A DNA stretch of 64,000 bases from Poa pratensis (Eukaryota; Streptophyta; Magnoliopsida; Poales; Poaceae), in NCBI GenBank assembly GCA_947311845.1, contig CAMZMU010000052.1, forward strand, positions 136,601,733 through 136,665,732, written 5' to 3'. Under the pieces are notes generated by a model. It searched no databases and was not told where the DNA came from. It was given only the letters and a program-made list of their open reading frames with translations. Positions 22,318-35,100 of the stretch are shown here, piece by piece (the stretch's first letter is position 1; every line of letters begins with the position of its first letter). Made by a program: the position numbers and the translations under genes.

Positions 22318-24288
22318 TCAGTGATATCCGATCGGCGCCGGGGTGGCCTTCAGCTCCATACCCTGGTAGTAGACGTCCTGCACGACACAAGCCACACACC
22401 AATTAGCATATAGTACATCACAAGTTCGCAACCAAACCACACAAACAGATACATAGCCTGGTCAGGAAATGGATCGAGAAATACCGATGCGAAGTGGTTG
22501 ACGTCACGGTGGTGAGCCTCGTCGGCGCGCACCACGGTGACAACATCCTTGAGGGTGGCGTTGGCCGGGAGGCGCCAGTAGTCGATGGCGATGGCTGGGG
22601 CAGGGACGTTGTCGATCTTGCCGTCTTCGAGGTCCTTGAGGAACTCAGTGTAGGAGTGGACGGCCTCCTCCTCCAGGTACCCGACAACGCGGTGCGCGAA
22701 CTTGGGGGAGATGAGGTAGCCAAAGAAGTAGGCGTTGAAGAAGACGCCCTGGACGGCGATGACGAGGGCGCGCTCGTACCACCTGGGCTGCGCCACCTCC
22801 ATGAAGGTCATCAGGTGCATGCGCTCGTTCTCGGCCTCCTCCAGCAGCGCGCGGATCCACCCGCCGCTCTGCTCGAAGCGCCGGAGGGAGCGCAGGTGGA
22901 GGAGCATGCCGCCCACCATCCCTGGCACTGCTGCGACAGTCTCCAGCATCATTGCGCGGCAGCCATACCTCCTCTGCATCCAATTTGAAGGGTCAGAATT
23001 TGCACAAGAACAACAAAACTTTGAAAATAAAGGCAGTCGAGTTAAAGCTAATACTGTAATAGAAATGGTTAACACAATTTTTTATATAGAGACAAGATCA
23101 AGAAAATAAACTTGTGCAAAAATCATGATAAACAGGTACTAGTACTGACTGAGTACATGACAAAACAAATGGTATCCTCGCAGGTGCATTGCAGTTAGTA
23201 CATAATCATGGGTAGCAGTATGATTAACTAGCAATCAAATTGCACACAATCTGTGTGGTGATGTCAAGGTCACTATTCTAATTTTTTTGTTTCAACTTTC
23301 TAATGTTTATTGACGGTATTTGAGTCAATACTTCAGTATGTCACCACTGAACACAGTAGCCATCTACCTGAGCAAAACGGCAGGATTTCATACACTAAAA
23401 TCTGACGGTACAGAATATAAAACCGACTCGATCCAACAAATTGTTAGGTGAACTACTAGTCTACTCGCTTGGGTCCACGTTCTAGATAGAAAATACAAAC
23501 GGCGTCTTCCCAGAAAGCAGGGGAACCGGAATCAAAACGTGATAGGGACCATGCTACTTTGTCCCCCATGGCACACGCCAAGATGCAGACACCACCGTTT
23601 GCTCCGTGTTCGGCCCCGTTTGCTCCGTCTTCGGCGAAACAGGCCGAACACGGAACTAACCATCCGGAGAATTCAACATCGATAGTGTCGTCCGGTGAGG
23701 AAGATGCACGTACCTGGAAGAAGATGTCGGTGGGGAAGCGCAGCGACTTGACGGTGTAGTAGGCGATCTTGTCGAGCATGGTCTTGGGCTTGTGGTGCTT
23801 GGTCAGATCGATCGACGTGTCGGCGGTGTACGTCTCCCACGGCTGCATCAGCAAAGCCAATCACGCAACAAATTAATAAACGCCGATCTGGCTGACCCGC
23901 CGATCGCCGGCGAACGAACCGAAACAGGGGAAACAGAGAAACAGAGCAGAGGGCGCGTGAGAGGTACCTTGAAGCAGGACCACTTCCACTCGGTGCCGTC
24001 CTCGCGCACCAGCTTCTGCGACTGCTCGATCCCCCAGTAGCTGTTGATCGCCACCTCCTTCTTCTCCCCGTCCCCCTTGCCCGACTTCGCCGCCGCCGCC
24101 GCCTCGTCCTTCGCCTGCGAGGACGCGGACGTGGACATCAGCCGCACCCACGACCCCTGGACGCCCTCACCGCCGGCCAGGTGGGGCCTCGCCGCCGCCA
24201 TCCGAGAGGCCGCGGTCGCCGAGAAGAGGCGGCGGCTGGCGCCGCCGGCGTGGCGGAGGAGGACCGATCCGGCCATCCTGGAGCTCAT
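22318..24288 (-). CDS. AOX1: Alternative oxidase, mitochondrial, copy 1 (four exons)
   Basis: Exons 24288-23968, 23842-23714, 22973-22485 and 22377-22318 (321, 129, 489 and 60 nt) give 332 residues with clean GT-AG introns. It is the di-iron ubiquinol oxidase of the inner mitochondrial membrane that passes electrons from ubiquinol to oxygen, bypassing complexes III and IV. An Arg/Ala-rich presequence is followed by [14 protein letters not shown], then the di-iron ligand motifs [28 protein letters not shown] and RADEAHHRD, and the C-terminus ATPAPIGYH. Both regulatory cysteines are present: CysI at about 105 (WKWSCF) and CysII at about 155 (RRYGC). Length and intron layout are as usual for plant AOX1. 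Exact subtype not assigned. Confidence 0.95.
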
Positions 24289-24424
24289 CACCGGAAAACC
24301 GCCTCCGCGAATCAAAATCTGGGAACAGTTGCGTGATGATGACGGGCGCTTCTGTTTTTTTATTGCTGTGGTGGGTGGATGGGTCGCGGTTTGCGAATGG
24401 AAGGAAGGGACTTTTCGTGGAGGG

Positions 24425-24432
24425 ATTTTATA
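24425..24432 (-). promoter_or_regulatory. TATA box of alternative oxidase copy 1
   Basis: TATAAAAT on the minus strand, about 140 bp upstream of the ATG. The second alternative oxidase gene has the same octamer at nearly the same distance. Confidence 0.65.
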
Positions 24433-24990
24433 TCGGCGGAGACGGCGGCGTGGGAAGGGCAGGGTTCGTGGGTGGGGCCGCGCCGTCAGTGACGGGGGAG
24501 CCGGTCCTGCTTCCGGGGATCCCAGAAACTGAGAGGGTCTTTTCTTCTTCTCCAAGTTGATCGATCGGGGGCATTGATTGGTCGTTAAGATTTTTTCCTT
24601 TGTTTTTCTTTTGCTTCCAGAAATTACCTTTGTGGCCAAATCGAAAGGCTCACATGTTTGCACCGTTGCACGCCGTGTGTGATGTTTAATTAGTACACGA
24701 ATTGTGTTAGGCGTGTAAACACTTGTCACATGGCTGAGATACCCCTTTTAGATTTCATACCAAAGTAGTTGGCTCGAATCTTACCGTCATCTATGTTCTG
24801 CTCTGTGTCGATTTGTAGGGGAAAACATAATTTTCTGATGCTAAACTTTCAGCTTATGAAAAAATATTAAGTTTTGCAGTACACAAACTTTGTTTTATTT
24901 GATGGTCGAGATGAACCTTCCAAATCTCATTTAAAGAATATAGTATAGATTTATATTTGGTTTTCCTTCATTTTGATGATTTCTTAGTAG
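24433..24990. other. Upstream flank of alternative oxidase copy 1
   Basis: Promoter-side sequence with no open frame worth calling and no clear repeat. Confidence 0.45.
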
Positions 24991-24994
24991 GAGA

Positions 24995-25420
24995 ATGAGT
25001 GCTCGGAAACCTAAATTGGAGTCCGAGCTACATGGCCCCTAGTATTTTTTTTTAATTCAAATTTGATATTTTTGAAGTTTCGAAAATTTCTGAAAAAAAT
25101 CTATATGTGGCCAATGATACATTATACCAACGGAGAAAATCTCAAGGTGAAGATTGTATTTTTGGATCACAAAAAATGACAAATCTGACAAATGTTAGAG
25201 GTTTCAAAATCTGCACTGATCCACGATTTTATCAAATTTTCACAGCCCAAAATACAGTTTTTCTATTTCGAATTTTGCACAGTGTTAGAAGACATCATCA
25301 TGTACATCTACAAAAAAAAATCAGAATTTTCTGAAACTTTAAAATATCGTTTTCAAATTTGAAAATCCGGGCTCCATGTAACCCTGGCTCTAAAAATCCA
25401 TTCTCAATGGGTGCTAAGCT
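24995..25420. repeat. Foldback repeat, MITE-like
   Basis: Long imperfect inverted arms: the left has GAGCTACATGGCCC then an AAATTTGA...GAAGTTTC stretch, the right has GAAACTTTAAAATATC then GGGCTCCATGTAACCC. The centre is AT-rich and non-coding. Exact ends and target duplication are not resolved. Confidence 0.55.
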
Positions 25421-25477
25421 ATATTATAAGTTTATTTTTGTGTTGGGTATAATATCTTTTAAGTAGTAGACGTACTT

Positions 25478-25874
25478 ACGGACACGGCGATTCGGGTCAT
25501 GGGTGCAGATGCACCCATTATGTAAAACATTATTTATTTATTTTTCAAAATGTCAAAAAATTCCAGAAAAAAATTTGGATATACATCAGAACATTTTGTG
25601 TTAGCACAAAAAGTTTCGTGGAGAAAAAACTTTTTTACGACCTCTGCGAAAAAGACAAAAAAAATGTCTCATACAAAATCATTTTGTAGTGTCCGGATTT
25701 GTCTTTTTTGCGGTCACAAAAAATATATTTTCATCGCAAAACTTTTTGTGCTAACATACAATGTCTTAAAGTACATCTGAAATTTTTATTTTGAATTTTT
25801 TAACATTTTGAAAATTGTTTTTTAAGCAATGGGTGCATCTGCACAGAGCACACATGACCCGAAATGGATTTCCC
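25478..25874. mobile_element. Foldback MITE with 8-bp direct repeat
   Basis: Inverted arms share TTCGGGTCATG and GCAGATGCACCCATT, with an AT-rich palindromic centre (CACAAAAAGTTT and its complement). The direct repeat ACGTACTT lies on both sides (25470-25477 and 25875-25882). The outermost bases of the arms are poorly matched, so the superfamily (hAT or Mutator-like) is open. Confidence 0.6.
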
Positions 25875-25882
25875 ACGTACTT

Positions 25883-26429
25883 GTTTTGATTTGGGACAAG
25901 TGTACACACTAGTGACTAGTGGTCATACAACTGGAGTTTTACAAGTAGCTCTCGCGAAGGGGAATATTCTGTTTGGCGCCCTTTCACACTGGAGGTTGCA
26001 CATGCATTGTACGGTTGCAGATATCCAGCGTAAGGAAAACAAAGCGAAATGGGAGATGTATTCTCGTATGTCTTTCTTGCGGGCCAAGAAAGAATCAGTC
26101 AAATGAGGCAGCTGCTTTAATTAGATCCTTAATCTAACAGACAAGTATCCAGAAACGCATGCTTGAATTAGCAGCTAGGCATATCCGGCAGGGATCTTGC
26201 TTAGGAGTAGAGTATTAATCTTGGTAGCTTCGTGCTTGCCACACGAACCTTAAGCATTGGGGGTGCCAAGATCTATATGAACAGTACAACTTCGTTGAAT
26301 CGTTGTAGGGGTTTAAATTTTGTGAATATTACACTACAAATAGTGTCTTTTGGTCTAACTATCTTCACAACTTCAACAAATAGTGTTAAATATGCTTTTA
26401 ATTATTGAAGAAAAAGTGTACTCTATATA
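25883..26429. other. Intergenic, nothing recognised
   Basis: No gene, RNA or bounded repeat seen. The longest open frame is 80 codons and resembles nothing known to me. Confidence 0.4.
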
Positions 26430-26553
26430 CTCCCTCCGATCCATATTAATGGACTCAACATTGTCTAGATACGGATGCATCTAGTCTAAACACTTAACTA
26501 GATACATCCGTATCTAGATAAAGTTGAGACCATTAATATGGATCGGAGGTAGT
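26430..26553. mobile_element. Stowaway MITE
   Basis: Starts CTCCCTCCGATCCATATTAA and ends with the near-perfect complement. TA lies on each side (26428-26429, 26554-26555). The 124-bp length and CTCCCTCCG tip are typical of Stowaway (Tc1/mariner-derived) MITEs. Confidence 0.93.
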
Positions 26554-26555
26554 AG

Positions 26556-27097
26556 TATAAACTATTTTGCATTTTTTGTAGGGGGTGACATGGCACCCAT
26601 GGCAACACCCCTCGATACGCCCCTGATCCCGATGGCTTCTGCCAACTCTTTTTACCAGGAAATTCAATTTACAGATAGAGTAGAAACAAGGTTTGATTAT
26701 TTGATCATGAAATTTGACATGCCGAATAGAAAGACCTCGATTTCAAAAGTTGACCATTTGATCATAAAATTTGATTTATGGCATAGAGGAATCTCTCGGC
26801 TTTTGATTGTTGCTGATGAAGTTTCTTGTGCAGAGTAGAAACCCATCGATTAAGAATAGCACCCATTGTGTTTAGCTTTATTTATCAATATGATTTGATC
26901 AGGTTTATTATTTTTTTGTTTGGTTCACTTGAACTAATATGATTCCACGCTTGCACGCACATAGATGCACACCACTTTATTCAACAACTAAATTTGTCGG
27001 CCGTTGTGAAAGTGATGTTGCCACCGCGTCGTCAATTTTGGTAACACTTCACATTCCATTATTTCAAGAAAAAAGGTAGAAAGTTAGTGAAAAAAGG
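26556..27097. other. Intergenic, nothing recognised
   Basis: AT-rich sequence between two Stowaway MITEs. A 104-codon open frame overlaps the first MITE end and is not credible as a gene. Confidence 0.4.
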
Positions 27098-27099
27098 TA

Positions 27100-27222
27100 C
27101 TCCATCCGTTCCAATTTAATTGACTTGCTATTCACCACATGTGGATGTATTTATACATGTAACATGTCTAGATACATCCACATGTGATGCATATCAAGTC
27201 AATTAAATTAGAACGGATGGAG
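27100..27222. mobile_element. Stowaway MITE
   Basis: Begins CTCCATCCGTTCCAATTTAA, ends with its complement, and is flanked by TA at 27098-27099 and 27223-27224. Length 123 bp. Confidence 0.92.
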
Positions 27223-27224
27223 TA

Positions 27225-27345
27225 AGTGTTAGCAAACAGTGATCCTAGCCAGAGCACACAACGGCCCAATGTAGCGTATGGAGGCCTGGTAGCAATTCCG
27301 CACCACCGGACACCAGAGCAGTTCACCAATTGTTTTTTATTACAT
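27225..27345. repeat. Duplicated flank, also present near 57270-57375
   Basis: Shares ordered words with 57270-57375, such as CCAGAGCACAC / CTAGAGCACAC, CAATGTAGCGTATGGAG / CAATGTAACGCATGGAG and CACCAATTGTTT / CGCCAATTGTTT. The second copy sits beside the second alternative oxidase gene, pointing to a segmental duplication. Confidence 0.7.
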
Positions 27346-27400
27346 CACCTTTGACTCCATTGGAGACAATCAGACAAGTAGCACATAAAACATCACACAC

Positions 27401-28950
27401 AGCATTTTCAGAAGAAAAAAAAGCCTCTTCCCCTGTGTCGCTCCCAGGCGGCACCGGGGCGACACCGCCGCGCCGCCGCCAGCTCTCCCCTCCACGCCCC
27501 TCCCCGCCGCCACACAACTGGCGTCGGGGGTGGGTTTCCCTCGCCGTTTTCGCGCAGGTGGGCGCCGGCTTCGACTGGGACGGCGGCAGCGCCTCGCCGG
27601 CGCTGGCAAGCCGGAGCCGCGGCTCCGGAACCGCAACGGATGCGGGTGGCGGATCCGGGGCCCCTGTGACCGGATCGAGGGTGGGGCGGGCCTGGCCGTG
27701 CGGGTGGCGGGCCGGCCTCGCTGGGGTCGCGGCGGCGCGGGCGTGCGCTTGGCTGTGGCCCCGCGGCGGCGGTGCACGGTGCGGCGCGGCCGGGTGGTGC
27801 AGGGCGCGGCGAGGAGGCGCAGGGCGCGGCCGGGAGGGCGTGCAGGACGACGGCGGCGCCAGATTCGATGGGCCTGTGCGGGCTGCATCTGGGCCGCGAG
27901 GGCCGGCGCTGGGTGTGGCTACTGCGGCGAGGAGGAGGTGAGGGCGGCGACGGCGTTGCGCCCCTTGCTGTGGCAGGGGTGAGGTCGGGGACGAGGAAAG
28001 CCGGGGCGGCGGCCCCGGAGTTGCGGCTGCGGGTCGGCCGTGGTCGGCATGCCGCTGCCGTGGTATGAGGTGACACGGTGGTTCCGGCAAGCGGAGATGA
28101 TGGTCTGGTCGGTCCCCTACGGGCGGTGGGTGGGGTTTGTGGCACATCGCCGGGCGAAAGCCTAGTCCGGGCTGTCGGCTGGGACCGACGACGGCGACGC
28201 CCTCGGGCGCCGCGTCCTTCTTGAAGGCGTCGTCGTGGTGGTGCTCTCGCTTCTCCACGCCGGGTTCTCCGGGGGAAACCCCAGATCCCTCACGGGATCG
28301 GGCGAGGGCGGCGCTCCTGCGTCGCTTGCCTCTTGGGGCCTCGCCTTGGATGTTCCACTGACCAGCAGGACCTGTAGAGTGCTGGTGGCTGGCGACGGTG
28401 AGTCTTCGTCTTCGGCTTGGAGGTGCGCGGCCCTGGGGCCGACGTGGATGCCGGAGCGGCGCTCCGGGCTTCACCTCCGCCGTGCTGCGTTGAGGTGGTG
28501 GAGCGTCGACTTTGGTCGCTTGGGCGTCTTGGTCGTCGGCTTGTTTGGGGCGCGGCCTTGGGGCTGGCGGGGATGTCGGAGCGGCGTCTCCGGATGCTTC
28601 GCCTCCGCTGTGAGGCGTCGAGGTTACCTCCGCCATGTTGTGTCGAGGTCTTTGGTGTCGGCTTTGGTCGCTTGGGCGTCTTGGTCGTCGACCCGTGTGG
28701 GGCGCGGCTTTGGGGCTGGCGTGGATGTCGGAGCGGCGGCTCCGGACTCTCACCTCCGCCGTGTTGCGTTGAGGGGTCTTGGTGTCGGCCTAGGTTGTTT
28801 GGGCAACTTGGTCGTCGACTCGTGTGGGGCGCGGCCTCGGGGCCGGCGTGGATCGAGTTGTAACTTTTTTTCTTTTTTAGGCCTTGTCCTACATGTTTGC
28901 TTCTACTTTATTAATATAAAAGGCAAATCTTTTGCCTTCGTTTCAAAAAA
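27401..28950 (+). mobile_element. GC-rich poly(A) retroposon
   Basis: A GC-rich body of about 1.5 kb ends in a 3' tail like those of grass non-LTR retroposons (CTTTATTAATATAAAAGGC, then a run of A at 28945-28954). The imperfect direct repeat AAAACATCACACAC / AAAACATCATACAC (27387-27400, 28951-28964, one mismatch) bounds it. The last 500 bp contain three degenerate repeats of about 130-150 bp marked by CTTGGTCGTCG. Long open frames on both strands are compositional. No reverse transcriptase is present, so mobilisation would have been in trans. Confidence 0.6.
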
Positions 28951-29789
28951 AAAACATCATACACTCAACGACCATGCATCTAGTAGAAGACTAGTATTCC
29001 ATATGATACCGAAATAGTACTACAAGTCTGGTCTAGTTCATTGCAGCAACTTCAACCGGAGAAAGACATCCTGAAGCCCTCTTTAAGTCCTGCAACGCAA
29101 AAATAAACATTATGATCGCTGCTCGAGCTCAAATATAACCTTTATTCGCAAAAGAGGAAGATATCAAATCATGTGCAATCATCAAAAGGATTAGGATAGT
29201 GTACCGTCGTGAGCAATCCTATAGATTGGGCAATGTCTATCTTCTTTATGATATACTCACGATAGAATTTGGGTTTTACCCTCTGAAGAAAATAAATGAG
29301 TTTCACTTTAGCACAACAGTGTATTAAAAAACAAGCATGTACATAGCTTACATGCAACTTCATACAAGTACAATACCTGCTTTTTAACTGCCTCTGCGAT
29401 CAACTCCCGAGCTTCATCCTCTGATACCTAAGGCACACAGACGTGAAGTCAGATCAATTATAACATACAACTGGCTGGATCAATCCAACATGCGTACCAC
29501 AGTACTTACATTCTCGGTGATGCCTCTCATGCAAGTTTGAAACTGAAAAGAAGAAGAAAAGAAGCAAAGGGGTAAGCATGCGGACGCGGATTTTGTGAGC
29601 TCGAGCTCGCTCGCTCCTGGACGACGTGCCGTAATGCTACTGGATGGTTGGTCTTTGGCGGTGGGGTCTGAACTCTGAAGGTACCTGACGAATTGAATGC
29701 TAGGGGTAGATGTACGAGTATGCAGTTTGTTACGTGTACCGCGTATATTCCTAGAAAGTTATTACCGTACAATCATGGAGGGGCACGGG

Positions 29790-31150
29790 TGAACCATGGG
29801 TCTTAAATGTGTTCTTTTACCACGGCTGGACGATTCCTGGTGCATCATTTCTTTTCTCTATTTTTTCTTTTCCTTTTCCTTTTCTGTTCTTTTTTCGTTC
29901 ATTTCATATTTTTTGTCTATTTGTTTTATTTTCTATTGTTTCGTTGCTTTTTTATTAAATATATTTTCATGGTTAAAAAATTTCCATGTGCTGGAAAATA
30001 TATAATGGTTTACTTTTGAGAAAAGTAGTATATAACATATTCAAGTGTTTGAAAAATTGTTCACGGGTTTAAAATATATTACTAGTTTAATTACATATTT
30101 ATGATGTTTAAAAATATGTTCATGATGGCTAAAAAAATTCATTGTTCACAAAAATATTTGCAAACAGGATTAAGAATTACATGTTAAAATAATTCATGGG
30201 ATTTCCAAAATTATTCAAGGGTTTTATAAAAAGTTAAGGGTCCAAAAAATATACATGCGGTTCCAAAAAAAATCCAAGAGATTCAAAAAATATTCATGGG
30301 TTAGTAGATATTTTCACGATTCCAATAAAATGTTCACGCAGTTCCAAAACATGTTAAGGGTTTAAATAAATATTTGTGGGTTTCGAAGAAAATGTTCATG
30401 GTTTTTATAATAATTGTTCATGATTCACAAAATATATACACGGGGTTTAAGGAAATGTTCACATGTTAGAAAGGAAATCATGAGGTTTCTAAAATATTCT
30501 TGAGCGTCGGAAAAAATTGATGGGTTCAAGAAAAATCGTGGGTTTACAATATATATTTTCACAGAATTCAATAAATGTTCACTCGTTAAAAATATTTTCA
30601 CAGGTTCCAATAAAAGGTTCCCTTTTATAATGTTCATTTTTTTCCAAAATATCATCGCTTCTAAGAATTTTACCGGTTCTAATTTTTTTTCCACATGTTT
30701 CTAAATAAATTTATGGGTTTAATAAATAAATATTCATGGTGGCTCGAAATATTTTCATGATTTTTGAAACTTGTCGTGGTTAAAATCATTCACTAGATAG
30801 AAAAAAAAAATACTTCCGTAGGATTCAGAAAAATATTCACCGCTAGAATATTTTAATGATTCCAATAAAATGTCCACATGGTTCCACAAAATGTTAAACG
30901 TTTAAATAAATAGTTCTTTGGTTTGAAACAATATTCATGGTTTCTAAAATATTTGTTCATGGTTCACAAAAATAGTTGCACGGGTTTCAGATTATGTTCA
31001 CATGTTCAAAAGAAAATCATGAGGTTTCTAAAATACTATAGGGGATAGGAAAAAAAAATGAGGGATTCCAAAAATATTCATGGGCTTAAAACATATATTT
31101 CCACAGGACTCGGAAAATGTTTACATGATATAAATATTTTCACCGGATCC
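29790..31150. repeat. AT-rich degenerate repeat inside intron 8
   Basis: Over a kilobase of loosely repeated words of the type TTCATGGGTT, TTCCAAAAAATATTC and GTTCACATG, mostly on one strand. No fixed period or clear ends. It is probably an old transposon body. No gene is called. Confidence 0.55.
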
Positions 31151-32115
31151 AAAGGTGGCTACGCTGCCACGTTTTTACCTGATCCTTCCGGGAGAAGGCT
31201 CTCTCTAACTCCTCGCAGTGCATTAAATGCACGAAAGTTCCACCTAACTTTGTCTGGTACATGTACTTATTTCATACAATTCTATACACGTCCAGTAGTG
31301 TACATCAACGATGAGCCGAGTGGTAGGTGTAGTGCAATTGGCAGGACCAAGCGAGCTCGGGTTCTCTTCCCAGTTTTCGGTAAGCATGCATGTTACACAA
31401 ATGTTTGACTTGTAAATTATCTGTGTACAAGTGCCTACCCCCTTTTCCAGTATGGTTAAGTCATCCTCCTCTACGGCATATTTCAAGAAATTTTGCCGTG
31501 ACAGAAACTTGTTTAGTCTATAGACTTCCTTCACAGCATCTCTCAGACTCTCCTGTGCATTGTCAAGGAAAAAAAAGCATTCATAAGCATAAATATATGC
31601 AGAATTCATTAACACCACACTTGAATCCGAATTACATGGATTACTTAACAAGTGTGCACAAGACTGGGATGCAGTCTAACCTTTTCTTGAACGACCCGCT
31701 TCCATATCTCGAAAAAGAGACCATCGGCCCCGTCACACCAAGTAGCCTCAATGCTCATGTAAGAAAAACATTCCTGCATCGAATAAGAAACTGTTAGATA
31801 CAAAGCACACCAATATTAAATTAGTGAGTGTGTAGGGATCGTACGTGGAAGCCAAAACGAGTAAAATAACTTGTTATCTTGGAAAAGCGAGTGGCGATCT
31901 TCGTTGCTTGATAAATTCCTCTGGTGCATATTTTGCTTGCCTAAAGAACAGAGAAATTACCATGGTGCTGCAACATACATTGGAACATTTGCTGTTCCAT
32001 GATTTTCATGTGATCGTATACTTACAATAGGAGATGATGTACGCTTAATCGGTAGACAATCTTTTTTTTTTTTGAACAAACATGGGCGCCTCACTGGCGC
32101 CAAATTTCATTCAGC

Positions 32116-35100
32116 TCAGCTGCATCTTGCAGCAACAATTACAATGTCCTGGAAAGAAATAGATTGTAGAGCTGAAAGTACAGGGCATTCATTCTGATTG
32201 TGAGCTGAACTAGAGCATCTGAAGATAGGTTGATCTAGGCTTTGCCTAAGCACCTGTGCTGCGCAGTTATGTGTTGTTTGATTATAATCCCTAGAGACAT
32301 GGAATGTCAGAGAATTCAAACTAGAAGTGACATGGTAGAAATCCGCCAGAATTGCTCTAGCATTCCATTGGAGAAGAGGTTGATCCATTTTCCTTGCTGC
32401 AACTACCTTGGCGAGAGTCTGGTTGTCTGTAATGAAGACCGGTTCCTGGATGTTGAATACCTGTGCAAGTTTTGCCGACAAAAGTAAAGCCTTTGCTTCA
32501 GCCTGAAAAACTGTCAGTTCATTAGGTGCTGCAGCCTGAATTTTTATGTCGTATCTTTGCTGGTGTGAGTTGTCTCTGATGTGAACTCCTATTCCTGTCG
32601 CTTCGCTCCCTTCTCTTCCTGGTACTTTCCTGCATCTCCACGCTGCATCTGCAAAAATAATGATGTCTTTGGGAAAAAAGTCAGGTGTTAACGTGGATCC
32701 TTGGTGAGGGCTTTGCTCCTGCCCAGGAGTCAGTAGCCTTTGATTATGAACCTGCAATCGTGAGTTCTTGTTTCCGTGTGCATTGGCAGTGGTAGGTGTG
32801 ACTAGTTCAAGACTATTCAGTAAAGCTTGAGAATTAATGAAGATATGATAAGGTTGCTGGTTCTTTCTTTGGAAAAGAAAATCATTTCTAGATTTCCAGA
32901 TGCACCAAATGTAAGTGAAGACATTGCGAATAGATGAGTAAGGATGATTCATAGCAAGTAAAGTGGTTATAATATCTGCTACGGAATTGCAATGGTTTAC
33001 AATTTCTTCCGTTCTTATGTACCAAGGTGCAATGAACCAGACAGCTTTGACAAAGGGACAAGTAAAGAACAGATGTACCTCGTCTTCTTGCATTCCACAT
33101 CTGCAGCAAGTTTTGTGAATGTGCTTTGAAAATCTTCCCACTCTTGCCCCGGTTGGAAGTGATTTCTCAAGAACTCTCCAGGCAAACGTTTGAACTCTTG
33201 GTATGATGTCTTTGCTCTTCCAAACCTGATTTAACACCTGTAGAACTTGTTGGGAGGGCCTTTCTGGTCGCTGCTCCTGCTCCTGTTCATACAAGGTTTG
33301 AAGACATACATGGTAGGCAGATTTTGCATTGCATTTTCCATTACGGGATAGTTTCCAACATAAGAGGTCTGGGTCTTCCGCATTAATAATAGGAGTTTGC
33401 TTAATAGCCGCAGCTGCTAGAGGAGTGAAAAGAGTGTCAATTAGGCCATTATTCCAAGATTTACGGTTTGGGGTCCAAAGGTCTTTGACTAATGCTGGGT
33501 AAGTAAAACCAGTGGGTTGAATTATTAAATCCTCATAAATCGTAGCCCAAGAAGAGTACCAAGGAGTATTCCAAATGGAAATGTTGCCTTGAGCTATCTG
33601 ATAAAAGGTATGAGCTTTGAGAATGGGGAGAACCTTAAGGACAGAAGTCCAAAAAGCAGATTTGGGTGTGTTAGGGTTAGGTCTCCAAATAGATGCTCCT
33701 GGGAAATATTTGGCTTTAAGGACCAGGTGAAGATGGTCAGAAGGATCGTTAGCAAGTCTCCAAGCCGACATTAAGATGAGACTTTGATTAACAGCTTGAA
33801 GGTTTCTAATTCCTAATCCTCCCTCTTTTTTTGGAGCACAAAGGTCTTTCCAAGCTTTTAAACATAGGCTGCGGGATGTCGAATCCTCTATGATACCAGC
33901 CCACCAGAAATTCCGAATGATGGCTGTGAGCTTAGAGATGAACTTTTTTGAGAATAGAATATTCGACATATAATAGACCGGAATGGAAGAGAAAACAGAT
34001 TTGATGAGTTCAAGACGAGCCGCGTGAGAAAGCTTATCTGCCTTATAAGTGCTAAGCTTGGACCTAAATTTGTCAAATATAAAATTATAAGCTGAGGCTC
34101 GGTTCTTAGCAGGAAGGATGAGAGGATGACCCAGGTGGATGAAGGATGCGTCCATATCTTGAACGGGAAAAATGCCTTTGATGGCGTTTATCTCAGCAGG
34201 CTGAACATGTTTGCTAAAAAGAATCCCTGATTTTGCCCAATTTGGGGTTTGACCGAAGATTTGACAAAATGAGTCTAGAATATGTTTCATAGCTAGGGCT
34301 TCTTGAATAGTGGCTTGACCACAGATAAGCAGATCGTCCGCGAAGAGGAGAGAATGGATGTGGGGGCAATTTGGTCCAAGAGTGACACATTGTAGGGAAT
34401 TACTGGCCATAGCTTCCTGTAAGGAAAGTGACAGATCATTAATGCCAAAGACAAAAAGGTAAGGCGAGAGGGAACAACCTTGTCGTATACCTCTGTCACT
34501 TTGAAAACGCGCAAACGGTTGGCCATTAATTACAACAGAGAAAGTGGGCGATGATATGCAAGCATATATTAGATTTATGAAATGACCATGCAGCCCTTTA
34601 CGAGAGAGAGCTTGTACAATGAAGTTCCATTCTAAACGATCAAAAGCCTTGGCCAGGTCAATTTTTAACATAAAAGAACAGCGTTTCCAAGAACTGAGAG
34701 CAAAAGAGTGAGTAATTTCCTGCGCAATTATAATGTTGTTGCTAATACGTCGCCCTTCGATGAAAGCCTGTTGAGAGGGGTTAATATAATCCGGGAGGTG
34801 ATGTTTAAGTCTGTTAGCTAGAGATTTTGATATAAGCTTATAGATCACATTACATAAACTTATTGGTCTATAATCAGCTGGTACTAAGGGAGCAAGTTTT
34901 TTAGGAATAAGAACAATATGAGTGTCATTTATGTGTCGAGGTATAATTCCTGAGTGGAAAAAGAGCTTACCAGACTTGTTACGTCATCACCTATCCAGCT
35001 CTAGGTAGCAAGGTAAAATTCAACATTAAATCCATCTGGTCCTAGAGATGCATTCCTCTTCATATCCTTCAAGGTGTCCCACAGTTCTTCTTTTGTTGGG

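Noticed and set aside
27323..28753. A 476-codon minus-strand open frame
   Set aside because: Pro/Arg/Ala-rich composition with overlapping open frames on both strands inside a GC-rich retroposon. No domain is visible.
29796..30019. Phe/Tyr-rich open frames (about 70 codons)
   Set aside because: They are a product of T-rich sequence in an intron-borne AT-rich repeat.
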